64,000 nt of DNA from Telluria beijingensis. GTDB taxonomy: Bacteria; Pseudomonadota; Gammaproteobacteria; Burkholderiales; Burkholderiaceae_D. The notes beneath the pieces were generated by a model that saw only the letters and a list, made by a program, of their open reading frames with translations, did no database searches and was not told the origin of the DNA. Shown one piece after another: positions 34,740 through 43,524 of the stretch (the first letter of the stretch is position 1; every line of letters starts with the position of its first letter). Made by a program: the position numbers and the translations under genes. The DNA lies in the NCBI RefSeq assembly GCF_030770395.1, contig NZ_CP132480.1, positions 3,873,072-3,937,071 of the forward strand. Reading direction: 5' to 3'.

Positions 34740-34988
34740 CCGTTCCACGCCAATACCGCGGCTGCCCAGCTGTCGGGGGCGATCGCCGGGCTGGGCATCG
34801 CGCTGCTGCCGGGTGTCCTGTCGGCCCCGCACATCGCCGCCGGTCGCCTGCGCGTGGTCTTGCCGGGCTACGGCACCGGCGCCGCCGGCGTGCACTTCGT
34901 CTAGCTGAGCCGGCGCCAGCTGCCGCGCGCGGTGTCCGCCTTCCTTGACTTCGCCACCGCCACGATCAAGGAACTCGGCTTGATCTAG
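34740..34988 (+). pseudogene. C-terminal remnant of a LysR-family regulator
   Basis: The frame starting at 34740 reads as the end of a LysR effector domain: FHANTAAAQLSGAIAGLGIA, LLPGVLSAPHIAAGRLRVVLP, then a TAG at 34902-34904, then LSRRQLPRAVSAFLDFATA and a final TAG at 34986-34988. The DNA-binding domain and most of the effector domain are absent and an in-frame stop is present. It has no start codon of its own. Confidence 0.7.
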
Positions 34989-35130
34989 CCCGTCCAGCGC
35001 AGGGGCCGGTATTGACGCGGCCGCAGCAAGCCTTTATTGCTTTCAGTAAAATATGCAGTGAATCGCCGGCCGCCACGCCGGCGATCGTCATTTTCGCCCC
35101 TTGACTTGCATTTTTGTGAAGACCGACACC

Positions 35131-35388
35131 ATGGCCCCCAAACACGATCCCATCCCCTGGCGCGAAGCCATCGCCGCGCTGCGTCATATCTGGCGCGAGG
35201 CCGGCGGCTTCTTCCTGAGTATCGAACTGTGGATGATGGTGCTGCTGTCATGGATCACCGTGGCCGGTTTCTGGCTGGCGTATACAGGCGACGTACGCGC
35301 GCTGCCGGTATTCGGCGCAGCCATTGGCTACGTCGTGCTGCGCGTCGTGCTGCACCTGCGCCGCATCCTGGCCTGGCCCTTCCTTTGA
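35131..35388 (+). CDS. Small membrane protein of unknown function
   Basis: An 85-residue protein with a basic N-terminal region (WREAIAALRHIWREAGGFF) and two probable membrane helices (WMMVLLSWITVAGFWLAY and VFGAAIGYVVLRVVLH). I recognise no family. The ATG at 35131 is chosen because the ten codons ahead of it in the open frame have no protein-like character; only a weak GAAG is nearby. It lies 110 bp upstream of the siderophore-receptor gene but is separated from it by a Fur-type promoter, so it is probably a separate unit. Confidence 0.5.
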   Translation: MAPKHDPIPWREAIAALRHIWREAGGFFLSIELWMMVLLSWITVAGFWLAYTGDVRALPVFGAAIGYVVLRVVLHLRRILAWPFL

Positions 35389-35433
35389 TATAGGTCGGGC
35401 TGGCGCCCGTGGCGGGTTTATTTCCCTTGGGTA

Positions 35434-35470
35434 TTGTGATGGCAAATGAGAATGACTATAATTCTCATTT
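35434..35470 (+). promoter_or_regulatory. Promoter overlapped by a Fur-type box
   Basis: AAATGAGAAT (35444-35453) and ATTCTCATTT (35461-35470) are perfect 10-bp inverted arms separated by 7 bp. The spacer and the start of the second arm hold a consensus -10 box, TATAAT (35457-35462). A TTGTGA at 35434-35439, 17 bp before it, can act as the -35 box. GAGAAT/ATTCTC arms are typical of ferric-uptake-regulator sites. The next gene, 30 bp away, is a siderophore receptor, which supports iron repression. Confidence 0.78.
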
Positions 35471-35499
35471 ACATTCATACCAATTAGACGGGATTTGCC

Positions 35500-37692
35500 A
35501 TGAACCAGCCGCACCAGTCGCCTTGCGCCCACACGTTTCGCCGCAAGGCGCTCACCCTGATGATCGGCAGCGCCTGGGGCACCGCCTGCGCCGTCGCGCC
35601 GCTCGCCATGCTGGCCGGGACGGCGCATGCGCAGGAGGCCGCAGCGCCGCAAATCGAGCAGGTCCTGATCACCGGCGCCCGCACGAGCGACGACGCGCCG
35701 TACATGGGCGGCGGGGTGGCGCGGCGCGGCAGCATCGGCGTGCTGGGCGCGGCGGACATCATGGACACGCCGTTCAGCACCATGAACTACACCTCGCAAC
35801 TGCTGGAAGACCAGCAGGCGCGCACGCTGGCCGACGCGATCGTGAACGAAGCCTCGGTGCGCGTGACGACGTCGACCTCGGGCTTCGGCGAAGACTTCCA
35901 GATCCGCGGCTTCGGCGTGTCGAGCGGCGACGTCGGCGTCAACGGCCTGTATGGCCTGGCCTCGGGCAACCGCATGCCGACCGCGCTGATGGAGCGGGTC
36001 GAAGTGCTGAAAGGCCCTGGCACGCTGATGTACGGGATCAGCCCGAACGGCAGCGTCGGCGGCAGCATCAATATCGTGACCAAGCGCGCCGGCGACAAGC
36101 CGCTGACCCGGATCACCGGCACCTTCGAGAGCAGGTCGATCTTCGGCGCCCACCTGGACGTGGGACGTCGTTTCGGCGAGGCCGGCGAATGGGGCGTGCG
36201 CTTCAACGGCGTCTACCGCAAGGGCGACAACACGCTCGACGACAGCAAGGTGGAATTCGGCCTGCTGGCGCTGGCGCTGGACTACCGTGCCGCGAACCTG
36301 CGCTGGTCGGTCGATACCTATGCCCAGCGCGAGGACACCGAGGGTTTCCGTGGCCAGGCCGGCTTCCGGCCGAACGTGACGCGCCTGCCCGAGGCTCCTT
36401 CCGGCCACCGCCCGTGGTATCGCGGCGCCGAACTGGCCCTGCGCGATTCGAGCATCTCGTCGCGCCTGGAATACGACGTCGCGCCGGGCGTGATGCTGTA
36501 CGCCACCGGCGGCTACCACTACAACGCCTACGAGCAGGACTTCCCGTCGGCGCGCGGCCAGGACGCCATCGACATGGCGGGCAATATGCGCATCAGCAAT
36601 GCCTGGTACGACGCCGCGACCCGCAACAAGACCGGCGAGGTCGGCGCCCGCGCCGCCTTCGACGGGATGGGCGTGAGGCACCTGGTCACCGTCTCGGCCT
36701 CGCGCCTGGAACAGGAGTCCGGCAGCTTCTACCTGACCGCGCCCGCCGGCACCGCGGTGAACTCGAACATCTACCATCCGGTGGCGCTGCCGCCCATGAG
36801 CGGGGTGCGCCAGTCGCCGACCACGACCTCGGGCACCGAACTGTCGAGCGTCGCTCTCAGCGATACGCTGGCCTTCTTCGACAACCGCCTGCTGCTGACC
36901 GGCGGCGTGCGCAAGCAGAAGGTGGTGTCCAAGAACATCAACCCGGCCGGCATCGCCAGCACCTCGTACGACGCCAGCGCGACCTCGCCGCTGGCCGGCA
37001 TTGTGTTCAAGCCCTGGTCCAATGTGTCGGTGTACGGCAACTTCACGTCCGGGCTGACGCGCGGCAACCGGGCGCCGGATACCGCCGCCAACGCGGGCGA
37101 GGTGTTCCCGCCCTATAAGTCCAAGCAGTACGAGGCGGGCGTGAAGGTCGAGCAGGGCAAGCTGCTGGCCGGCGCCTCGGTGTTCCAGATCGACCGGCCG
37201 AACGCCATCACCGATCCGGTCACCACGATCTACAGCATGGACGGCAACCAGCGCAACCGCGGCCTGGAACTGTCGCTGATGGGCGAAGCCGTGCGCAACC
37301 TGCGCGTGATGGCCAGCGCCACCTTCTACGACGCCGAACTGCAGCGTACGCAGGGTGGCCTGAACGATGGCAAGGATGCGAACGGCGTGCCGAAACGCGC
37401 CGTCAGCGCGGGCCTCGACTGGGACTGGGCGGCCGTGCCGGGCCTGAGCTTCAATGCGCGCGCCATCCACACGTCGGACATCCCGCTGAACCCGACCAAC
37501 ACGCTGTACCTGCCGTCGTGGACGCGGCTCGATATCGGCGCCCGCTACCGCACCAGCCTGATGGGCAAGCCGGTGGTCGTCCGCGCCAGCGTCGAGAACC
37601 TGGCCAACAAGGCCTACTGGCTGGCCAGCGGCACCTTCGCGACCACGGGCGCGGCGCGCACGGCGCTGGTGTCGGCGCAGTTCGACTTCTAA
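35500..37692 (+). CDS. TonB-dependent siderophore receptor
   Basis: A 730-residue outer-membrane receptor. The long signal sequence ends near residue 48 (AGTAHA-QEAAAP), followed by the TonB box-like EQVLITGARTSD. The plug has the siderophore-receptor style: YTSQLLEDQQARTLADAIVNEASVR in scattered form between residues 95 and 120, FQIRGFGVSSGDVGVNGLYGL, and MERVEVLKGPGTLMYGISPNG. The barrel closes with LVSAQFDF. The Fur-type promoter upstream predicts expression under iron limitation. The ferric ligand is unknown. Its stop overlaps the stop of the convergent DJ-1 gene. Confidence 0.88.
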   Translation: MNQPHQSPCAHTFRRKALTLMIGSAWGTACAVAPLAMLAGTAHAQEAAAPQIEQVLITGARTSDDAPYMGGGVARRGSIGVLGAADIMDTPFSTMNYTSQLLEDQQARTLADAIVNEASVRVTTSTSGFGEDFQIRGFGVSSGDVGVNGLYGLASGNRMPTALMERVEVLKGPGTLMYGISPNGSVGGSINIVTKRAGDKPLTRITGTFESRSIFGAHLDVGRRFGEAGEWGVRFNGVYRKGDNTLDDSKVEFGLLALALDYRAANLRWSVDTYAQREDTEGFRGQAGFRPNVTRLPEAPSGHRPWYRGAELALRDSSISSRLEYDVAPGVMLYATGGYHYNAYEQDFPSARGQDAIDMAGNMRISNAWYDAATRNKTGEVGARAAFDGMGVRHLVTVSASRLEQESGSFYLTAPAGTAVNSNIYHPVALPPMSGVRQSPTTTSGTELSSVALSDTLAFFDNRLLLTGGVRKQKVVSKNINPAGIASTSYDASATSPLAGIVFKPWSNVSVYGNFTSGLTRGNRAPDTAANAGEVFPPYKSKQYEAGVKVEQGKLLAGASVFQIDRPNAITDPVTTIYSMDGNQRNRGLELSLMGEAVRNLRVMASATFYDAELQRTQGGLNDGKDANGVPKRAVSAGLDWDWAAVPGLSFNARAIHTSDIPLNPTNTLYLPSWTRLDIGARYRTSLMGKPVVVRASVENLANKAYWLASGTFATTGAARTALVSAQFDF

Positions 37693-38360
37693 GCACGAAG
37701 AGCGCGCACGATTTCCTCGGCCAGCGGACCGGCCGAGGCGGGGTTCTGGCCGGTCATCAGGCGGCCATCGACCACGACTTTGGCCTGCCAAGGCTCGGCC
37801 GACGAGAACTGCGCGCCTTCCGCGCGCAACGCATCTTCCAGCATGAAGGGCACGTCGGCCTGCGCATAGCCTTCTTCTTCGCGGTTCGAGAAGCCGGTGA
37901 CCTTGCGGCCCTTGATGAGCGAACTGCCGTCGTCGAGCGTCACGCCCAGCAGGGCGCAGGGGCCGTGGCACACGGCCGACACGACCAGGCCCCCGTTCCA
38001 GGCGCGCGCCAGCGCCTGTTTCACTTCGCGGTCAGTTGCCAGGTCGGCCATCGGACCCAGGCCGCCGGGCACGAAGACGGCGTCGTAGTCGAGCACGTCG
38101 ACTTCGGATAGCCGGCGGCCGCGCGCCAGCCGGCGGATCGACTTGCTGTTGCGGTAGGCCAGCTGGGCCGGATCGCTCGCGTCAAAGCCGTCGTCCGACG
38201 GGGCGGTGCCGAGCGGCGAGCAGTATTCGACTGCCACGCCGTGCTTCTCGAACACCTCGACCGGATGCGCTATCTCGGGGAAGAAGTAGCCCGTCGGGCG
38301 CTTGTTCGGGCCGATCTCGTGGGTGTTCGTCACGATGAACAGGACGTGCTTCATGCTCAT
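37689..38360 (-). CDS. DJ-1/PfpI-family protein (Hsp31-like glyoxalase/deglycase)
   Basis: A 223-residue protein of the class I glutamine-amidotransferase-like fold. The nucleophilic cysteine lies in VSAVCHGPCALLG with its histidine next to it. The acidic residue is in TGYFFPEIAHPVEVF, as in Hsp31-type members, and FVPGGLGPMADL is also conserved. Such proteins act as glutathione-independent glyoxalases, proteases or chaperones, and the exact activity is not decided by sequence. AAGGAA precedes the ATG at 38360. It is 52 bp downstream of the DUF1330 gene in the same direction, so the two may form an operon. Confidence 0.85.
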   Translation of the reverse strand: MSMKHVLFIVTNTHEIGPNKRPTGYFFPEIAHPVEVFEKHGVAVEYCSPLGTAPSDDGFDASDPAQLAYRNSKSIRRLARGRRLSEVDVLDYDAVFVPGGLGPMADLATDREVKQALARAWNGGLVVSAVCHGPCALLGVTLDDGSSLIKGRKVTGFSNREEEGYAQADVPFMLEDALRAEGAQFSSAEPWQAKVVVDGRLMTGQNPASAGPLAEEIVRALRA

Positions 38361-38412
38361 GGTAGCTTCCTTGAGGCAGGTTGGGCGGAGTCGATCATGA
38401 CCGGACGCCACC

Positions 38413-38715
38413 TCATGCCGGCGCGACGTCGCTGCCTTCGACCAGCAGCATCCGGTAGTGGGCGCCTTGCAGGCGGTGCCGGCGCGCCGCCTGGTAGGCC
38501 GGACTGCGATACCAGGCGCGGGCCGCGTCCATGTCGGGAAAGCGCAGGATCGCGACACCTTCGGCCGGCGGGCCTTCGAGCACGTCGAGCTGGCCATAGA
38601 AGGCGAGGCGGGTGATGTCGTGGCCGGCGCGCGCGGCGGGCGCCAGTTGGGCGTACTGCTGCAGCTGGGCCGGGTCGGTGGTTTCTTCGCGAATAAAGAC
38701 GACGTAGGCTGACAT
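38413..38715 (-). CDS. DUF1330 family protein
   Basis: A 100-residue ferredoxin-like-fold protein of the dimeric alpha/beta-barrel type. It begins MSAYVVFIREETTDPAQLQQY and contains the family core EGPPAEGVAILRFPDMDAAR and AWYRSPAYQAARRHR. DUF1330 members are small cytoplasmic proteins without an assigned reaction. GGAG precedes the ATG. It is transcribed toward the DJ-1 gene. Confidence 0.82.
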   Translation of the reverse strand: MSAYVVFIREETTDPAQLQQYAQLAPAARAGHDITRLAFYGQLDVLEGPPAEGVAILRFPDMDAARAWYRSPAYQAARRHRLQGAHYRMLLVEGSDVAPA

Positions 38716-38836
38716 GGGCTCTCCAGGACTGGCTCGGTTGGGCGCCGACCGTGTAAATGGGCGCATCTCCAAGCTTAGTCCTGGCGCGCCGGCAGCCAAA
38801 GTAAAACGCGGTAAAACCTTGGCATGCCCGCGTGTG

Positions 38837-39625
38837 TCAGCCGCTACCTGCCAAAAAGTCCAGCAGCGCCTGCGTGAACGCCTGCTCCGCCTCGATGTTC
38901 GACAGGTGCGAGGCATCGAGCTCGATGCAGCGCGCGCCTTTTACCGCATCGCGCATGGCGTATGCATCGGCGACGGTGGTCACCGGATCGTGGCGGCCGG
39001 CGACGAGCAGGGTGGGCGCGACGATGCCCTGGATGTCGGCGCGCAGGTCGGCGCCGGCCAGCGCGTCGCAGCAGGCGGCATAGCCGGCCGGATCGCAGCG
39101 GCGCAAGCCGTCGACCAGGCCGGCGACGACGCCTGGCGCCTGCGCGCGAAAGTCCGGGGTGAACCAGCGCTGTGCGGCGCCGTCTGCTACCCCTGCCATG
39201 CTGGCGGCGCGCACCTGCGCGGCGCGCTGGCGCCAGCCTTCCTCGGCGCCGATGCGGGCCGCGCTATTGGCCACCACCAGGCGTTCGATGCGCTGCGGCG
39301 CATGCACGGCCAGCCACAGGCCGGTGAGGCCACCCAGCGAGATGCCGCAATAGTGCACGCGCTCGATGCCGCAGGCGTCGAGCAGGCGCAGGACGTCTTC
39401 GCCCAGCGCCTGCAGGGTGCACGCTTGACCCGGTACGGCGGGCGAGCCGCCGTGGCCGCGCGTATCGTAGCGCAGGACCCGGTAGCGCGGCGCCAGGGCG
39501 GCGGCCTGCCGGTCCCAGCTCGCCAGCGTGGCGCCGAGCGAGTTGGAGAACAGCACCACCGGAGCTTCGTGCGCGCCCTCGAGCGTATAGGCGAGCGGCT
39601 GCGCCCCGGGTGTCATGAACGGCAT
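38837..39625 (-). CDS. pcaD: 3-oxoadipate enol-lactonase
   Basis: A 262-residue alpha/beta hydrolase that opens beta-ketoadipate enol-lactone to beta-ketoadipate. The pattern is that of PcaD: VVLFSNSLGATLASWDRQ, RVLRYDTRGHGGS, the nucleophile elbow HYCGISLGGLTGLWL, PTLLVAGRHDPVT with the acid, and LDASHLSNIE with the histidine. It is the last gene of the cat operon, 9 bp after catA. Together with CatB and CatC it completes the catechol branch as far as beta-ketoadipate. The following CoA-transferase and thiolase genes are not in this window. Confidence 0.92.
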   Translation of the reverse strand: MPFMTPGAQPLAYTLEGAHEAPVVLFSNSLGATLASWDRQAAALAPRYRVLRYDTRGHGGSPAVPGQACTLQALGEDVLRLLDACGIERVHYCGISLGGLTGLWLAVHAPQRIERLVVANSAARIGAEEGWRQRAAQVRAASMAGVADGAAQRWFTPDFRAQAPGVVAGLVDGLRRCDPAGYAACCDALAGADLRADIQGIVAPTLLVAGRHDPVTTVADAYAMRDAVKGARCIELDASHLSNIEAEQAFTQALLDFLAGSG

Positions 39626-39634
39626 CGCGGCCCC

Positions 39635-40549
39635 TCAGGCGACGAAGTGGTCGCGCTGCACCTGGTCCGCCGGCAGGTCGGCGCGCTCGGCATGGAGCTC
39701 GAAGTCGAACTCGATCGCGTCGCACGGGGCATCGGCGCCGATCGCGTCCAGCGCGGCCGCATCGCTCAACCGGGACAGCGGCGGCACCAGGCCGTCGCGG
39801 GTGGCGAAGGCGAAGTCGTCCCACAGGTAGGGATCGCCGTCGATATTGATCTGGGTGGTCAGCTTGCGGTGGCCGGGAGCGGTCACGAAGAAGTGGATGT
39901 GGGCCGGGCGTGTGCCGTGGCGGCCCAGCTGCTTGAGCAGCTTGTCGGTCGCGCCGCCCGGCGGCACGCTGTAACCGACCGGCATCTTGCTGCGCAGGCG
40001 ATAGCGGCCTTCGGCGTCGGTGACGATGGTGCGGCGCAGGTTGTACGGGCTCTGGGACGGATCGAAGAAGGAATAGCCGCCCAGGTGGTTCGCGTGCCAG
40101 ACCTCGACCGTCGCATTGGCCAGCGGGGCGCCGTCGGCGCCGCGCACCTGGCCGTGCATGTACAGCACCTCGCCCGGCTGCGGGTCCTGGTCCAGCCGCG
40201 CGTAACCCTGCGCCACCGGGGCGCCGGCCACGTACAGCGGACCTTCGATGGTGCGCGGGGTGCCGCCTTCGAGTCCCTGGCGCGCCTCGGCTTCGTCCAG
40301 GCGCAGGTCGAGGAAGTGCTCGAAGCCCAGGCCGGCGGCGATCAGGCCGTATTCGCCCGAGCGGCCGGCTTCGGTCAGGTAGGCGATCGCGCTCCAGAAT
40401 TCGTCCGGTTGCACGTCCAGCTCCTCGATCGTGACGAACAGGTCGCGCACGATCCGGTTGACGATGGCCTTGGCGCGCGGCGAGCCCTTGGCGGGATCCT
40501 CGGTGGCCTCGATTTTTTGCAGCAGCGCGTCGATCGCGTCTTTATTCAT
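39635..40549 (-). CDS. catA: Catechol 1,2-dioxygenase
   Basis: A 304-residue intradiol dioxygenase that cleaves catechol to cis,cis-muconate with non-haem Fe(III). The N-terminal helical linker domain (RAKAIVNRIVRDLFVTIEELDVQPDEFW region) is followed by GPLYVAGAP, the catalytic domain start VEVWHANHLGGYSFFDP, LRSKMPVGYSVPPGG, and the ligand histidines in RPAHIHFFVTAPGH. The two tyrosine ligands are the ones in GGYSFF and VGYSVP. Length fits proteobacterial CatA. It lies between catC (27 bp) and pcaD (9 bp). Confidence 0.94.
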   Translation of the reverse strand: MNKDAIDALLQKIEATEDPAKGSPRAKAIVNRIVRDLFVTIEELDVQPDEFWSAIAYLTEAGRSGEYGLIAAGLGFEHFLDLRLDEAEARQGLEGGTPRTIEGPLYVAGAPVAQGYARLDQDPQPGEVLYMHGQVRGADGAPLANATVEVWHANHLGGYSFFDPSQSPYNLRRTIVTDAEGRYRLRSKMPVGYSVPPGGATDKLLKQLGRHGTRPAHIHFFVTAPGHRKLTTQINIDGDPYLWDDFAFATRDGLVPPLSRLSDAAALDAIGADAPCDAIEFDFELHAERADLPADQVQRDHFVA

Positions 40550-40576
40550 TTCAATCTCCTCTGGTTGTCGTGGTTA

Positions 40577-40867
40577 TCAGCGGTCGTCTTCATGGATCGA
40601 GGAGGGGTGGCGACACAGCGCCTCCACCTCGATCTGCATGTAGGGGAATAGCGGAAGCGTCAGCAGCACCTCGTGCAGCTCGGCCGGGCCGGCCACGTCG
40701 AAGATGCTGACGTTGGCGTAGCGGCCCGCCACCCGCCACAGGTGGCGCCAGGTGCCGCGCCGCTGCAGCTCGTGCGCGATGGCGCGTTCTGCGCTCTTCA
40801 GTTCGTCGGCTTCGGCCGGGCTCATGGTGTGCGGCAGGCACACCGTCATGCAGACTTTGAACAGCAT
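40577..40867 (-). CDS. catC: Muconolactone delta-isomerase
   Basis: A 96-residue protein matching CatC through its full length: MLFKVCMTVCLPHTMSPAEA at the start, ELQRRGTWRHLWRVAGRYAN in the middle and LLTLPLFPYMQIEVEALCRH near the end. It converts muconolactone to beta-ketoadipate enol-lactone and forms a decamer in known cases. It lies 16 bp after catB and 27 bp before catA. Confidence 0.93.
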   Translation of the reverse strand: MLFKVCMTVCLPHTMSPAEADELKSAERAIAHELQRRGTWRHLWRVAGRYANVSIFDVAGPAELHEVLLTLPLFPYMQIEVEALCRHPSSIHEDDR

Positions 40868-40883
40868 GGCGTCCTCATTCGGT

Positions 40884-42041
40884 TCAGGGCAGGGAATGGA
40901 AAGTCCGTCCGGCGCGGTCTTCGCGCAGGAAGGCGATCCGGTCTTCGTCCAGCGCGATGCCCAGGCCGGGGCCGGTCGGCAGCTGCAACGCGAAGTCGCG
41001 GTAGGCGAGCGGGGTGCGCAGGATTTCCTCGGTCAGCAGCAGGGGGCCGAACAGCTCGGTGCCCCAGGCCAGGCGGTCGAAGGTCGCGAACAGCTGGGCC
41101 GAGGCGACCGTGCCGACCGCGCCTTCGAGCATCGTGCCGCCATACAGGGCGATATTGGCGGCGCCGGCGATGGCGGCCACCTTCTGGGCGCCGCACAGGC
41201 CGCCGGACTGGGTGATCTTGAGCGCGAATACGTCGGCCGCGCGCCGTTCGGCGAGGCGGAAGGCGTCCACCAGGCCCTGCAGCGCCTCGTCGGCCATCAG
41301 CGCGACGCCGCCCAGGGCGCGCAGGCGGCGCATGCCCTCGACGTTCTTGCCATCGATCGGCTGCTCGACCAGGTCGACGCCGGCATCGCCGAGCATGCGC
41401 ATGCCGCGCGTGGCCTCGGTCTCGTCCCAGGCCTGGTTGACGTCCACCCGCACGCTGGCGGCGTCGCCCAGCGCGCGCTTGATGGCGGCCACGTGGGCCA
41501 CGTCGTCGGCCAGCGCGCGGGCGCCGATCTTCAGTTTGAACACGCGGTGGCGCCGGGCGGCGAGCATGGACTCGGCCTCGGCGATGTCGCGCGCGGTATC
41601 GCCGCTGGCCAGGGTCCAGGCCACCGGCAGGCTGTCGCGCACGCGGCCGCCGAACAGCGTCGACAGCGGCACGTCCAGGCGCCGGGCCTGGGCGTCGAAC
41701 AGCGCGGTCTCGAGCGCGCACAGGGCGAAGCGGTTGCCGCGCACGCTCTCGCGCAGCTCGGCCATGCGCGCCAGCGGGCTGGTGGCGTCGCGGCCCACCA
41801 GCAGCGGCGTCATGTAGGCGTCGATATTGACGCGCATGCTCTCGGGGCTCTCCTCGCCATAGGCGAGGCCGCCGATGGTGGTGGCTTCGCCCCAGCCGGT
41901 GACCCCGTCGCTGCAGTCGAGGCGCACCAGCACCAGGTGCTGCTGGCGCATGGTGGCCACCGACAGCTGGTGCGGCCGGATCGTCGGCAGCCGCAGCAGG
42001 ATGACCTCGACCCGGTCGATCGTGATGGAAGCTTGGTTCAT
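40884..42041 (-). CDS. catB: Muconate cycloisomerase
   Basis: A 385-residue enolase-superfamily enzyme that turns cis,cis-muconate into muconolactone. It has the capping N-terminus with the muconate pattern (RPHQLSVATMRQQHLVLVRL) and the barrel lysine pair in RVFKLKIGARAL. Metal ligands are in VRVDVNQAWDE, DLVEQPIDGKN and LMADEALQG, and the second catalytic lysine is in VFALKITQSGG. AAGGAG precedes the ATG at 42041. It follows the porin gene by 52 bp and starts the enzymatic part of the cat operon. A CatR-type LysR regulator is not next to it. Confidence 0.93.
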   Translation of the reverse strand: MNQASITIDRVEVILLRLPTIRPHQLSVATMRQQHLVLVRLDCSDGVTGWGEATTIGGLAYGEESPESMRVNIDAYMTPLLVGRDATSPLARMAELRESVRGNRFALCALETALFDAQARRLDVPLSTLFGGRVRDSLPVAWTLASGDTARDIAEAESMLAARRHRVFKLKIGARALADDVAHVAAIKRALGDAASVRVDVNQAWDETEATRGMRMLGDAGVDLVEQPIDGKNVEGMRRLRALGGVALMADEALQGLVDAFRLAERRAADVFALKITQSGGLCGAQKVAAIAGAANIALYGGTMLEGAVGTVASAQLFATFDRLAWGTELFGPLLLTEEILRTPLAYRDFALQLPTGPGLGIALDEDRIAFLREDRAGRTFHSLP

Positions 42042-42093
42042 GTGTCTCCTTGGTGGGTAAAAGCGGCGCCGGCGCGGGGCCGGCGCCGCGCGC

Positions 42094-43197
42094 TCAGAAC
42101 ATGTGACGGATGCCCGCCATCACGCTGCTCTGGTGCATGCCGACGCCCACGGTGCTGCCGGCGCTGACCGCGATCGCGGCCTTGCCCTTGTTCTGGATGT
42201 GGGCGTAGGAGGTGTAGACGCTGGTGCGCTTGGACAGCGAATACACCAGGCGCGCCGTGGCCAGCGTGCTGTCGTCGGGGGAATCCTCGGTGTCGAGGTG
42301 GGCCAGCTGGCCTTCGAGCTGCAGCGCCGGCGACAGCGGATAGCTGGCGCCCAGATACCACAGCTTGTTGTCCATCGCGATCTCGCGCCGCAGCTGGCGG
42401 GCGATGAGGCCGCCGCCGACCTTGAGGTTGCCGGCCTTGAACCAGCCGTTGAACGAGGTCCGCTTGTCCTTGTAGTCGCTGTCGGTCAGGGCGTAGGCGG
42501 CGCCGGGGCCGCCGCGCAGCAGGTCGTAGGCGGTGGCCACGCCCCAGCGCTGGGTGTCGTACTTGAACATCGCCGTCCACTGGCGGCAGGCCTGGGCGTC
42601 GCCCGCGCGCTCGCCGGCGCAGTTGGTGGCGGCCGGGCCGCCGGCCGCCGACGCGTCGCGTCCCAGGCTGTAGGTGGCGCCGACCGTCACGCCGTCGACG
42701 GTGTGCATATAGCCGACCGCATTGTCGCTGCGGGTGTTGGGGATGTAGCCGTCCATGTTCGACAGGCCGTGGTTGGCCGGGCCCATGATGTCGGCGCCCA
42801 GCAGCGAGTAGGCCGTCATATTGTATTGCCGCCCCAGGGTCAGCGTGCCCAGTTTTGCGTCGGCCAGGCCGACGTTGGCCTGGCGCCCGAAGGTGCGGTT
42901 GCCCTGGCCCAGGGCGCCATTGGTCGGGACCAGGCCGGTCTCGAGGACGAAGAAGGCGCGCAGTCCGCCGCCCAGGTCTTCCGAGCCGCGAAAGCCGATG
43001 CGCGACGGCAGCAGGCCGGTCAGCGGCATCACCCGCACCTTGTCGTTGCCGGCGGCATCGAGGTGGTTGGTGTATTCGAGACCCGTGTCGATCAAGCCGA
43101 ACACGGTGACATTGCCCTGGGCGGCGGCATTCGAGCCCAGGCCAGCAAGGCACACTCCTGCACAGACTGCGGTACGCAAACCTATCTTCATGCTCAT
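42094..43197 (-). CDS. Outer-membrane porin of the cat operon
   Basis: A 367-residue porin with signal peptide (MSMKIGLRTAVCAGVCLAGL, cleavage near NAAAQ-G) and the usual first strand NVTVFGLIDTGLEYTNH. The eyelet-loop pattern GSEDLGGGLRAFFVLETGL follows, and the C-terminus is GIRHMF. It is the first gene ahead of catB in the same direction, so it probably serves entry of aromatic substrates. The promoter region upstream carries copies of the 11-bp motif described for the TetR gene. Confidence 0.87.
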   Translation of the reverse strand: MSMKIGLRTAVCAGVCLAGLGSNAAAQGNVTVFGLIDTGLEYTNHLDAAGNDKVRVMPLTGLLPSRIGFRGSEDLGGGLRAFFVLETGLVPTNGALGQGNRTFGRQANVGLADAKLGTLTLGRQYNMTAYSLLGADIMGPANHGLSNMDGYIPNTRSDNAVGYMHTVDGVTVGATYSLGRDASAAGGPAATNCAGERAGDAQACRQWTAMFKYDTQRWGVATAYDLLRGGPGAAYALTDSDYKDKRTSFNGWFKAGNLKVGGGLIARQLRREIAMDNKLWYLGASYPLSPALQLEGQLAHLDTEDSPDDSTLATARLVYSLSKRTSVYTSYAHIQNKGKAAIAVSAGSTVGVGMHQSSVMAGIRHMF

Positions 43198-43524
43198 TTT
43201 CCCTTTTAGTTTTTAAGTGCGAGACAGTTTCGGACGCCACCGGCGCGGTGGTTGTTCGTCAAGCCGCTTGGCAATAACGAATCCTATTATTTATTTCTAA
43301 TAAAACGAATGTCAATCGTTATTGAAAATTTTGTGCGCGTGCGAAAGTGCGCCGCGGCCTCGTTGGCGGCGACGGGAAAGGAGGAATGGCCGGGAAACCG
43401 CGGCGCGTCCGGGGTGCGCGCGGGTGTGATGAACGCGCAACAAAACGCGCAACATCGCGCGTCGGTTCGGCAGGGAAGAAGATGGGGGGAGGGAGGGGCG
43501 GCGCCTGGCGGCGCCGCGGGTGGA
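43198..43524. promoter_or_regulatory. 327-bp region upstream of the porin with inverted copies of the TetR-locus motif
   Basis: No gene is present. CAATAACGAAT lies at 43272-43282. AATCGTTATTG, one mismatch from its inverted copy, lies at 43314-43324. The stretch between them is very AT-rich and is the probable porin-cat promoter (minus strand). The exact 11-mer recurs in inverted form at 44277-44287 and 44436-44446, on the other side of the TetR gene. The rest (43330-43520) is GC-rich and shows nothing recognisable. Confidence 0.6.
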
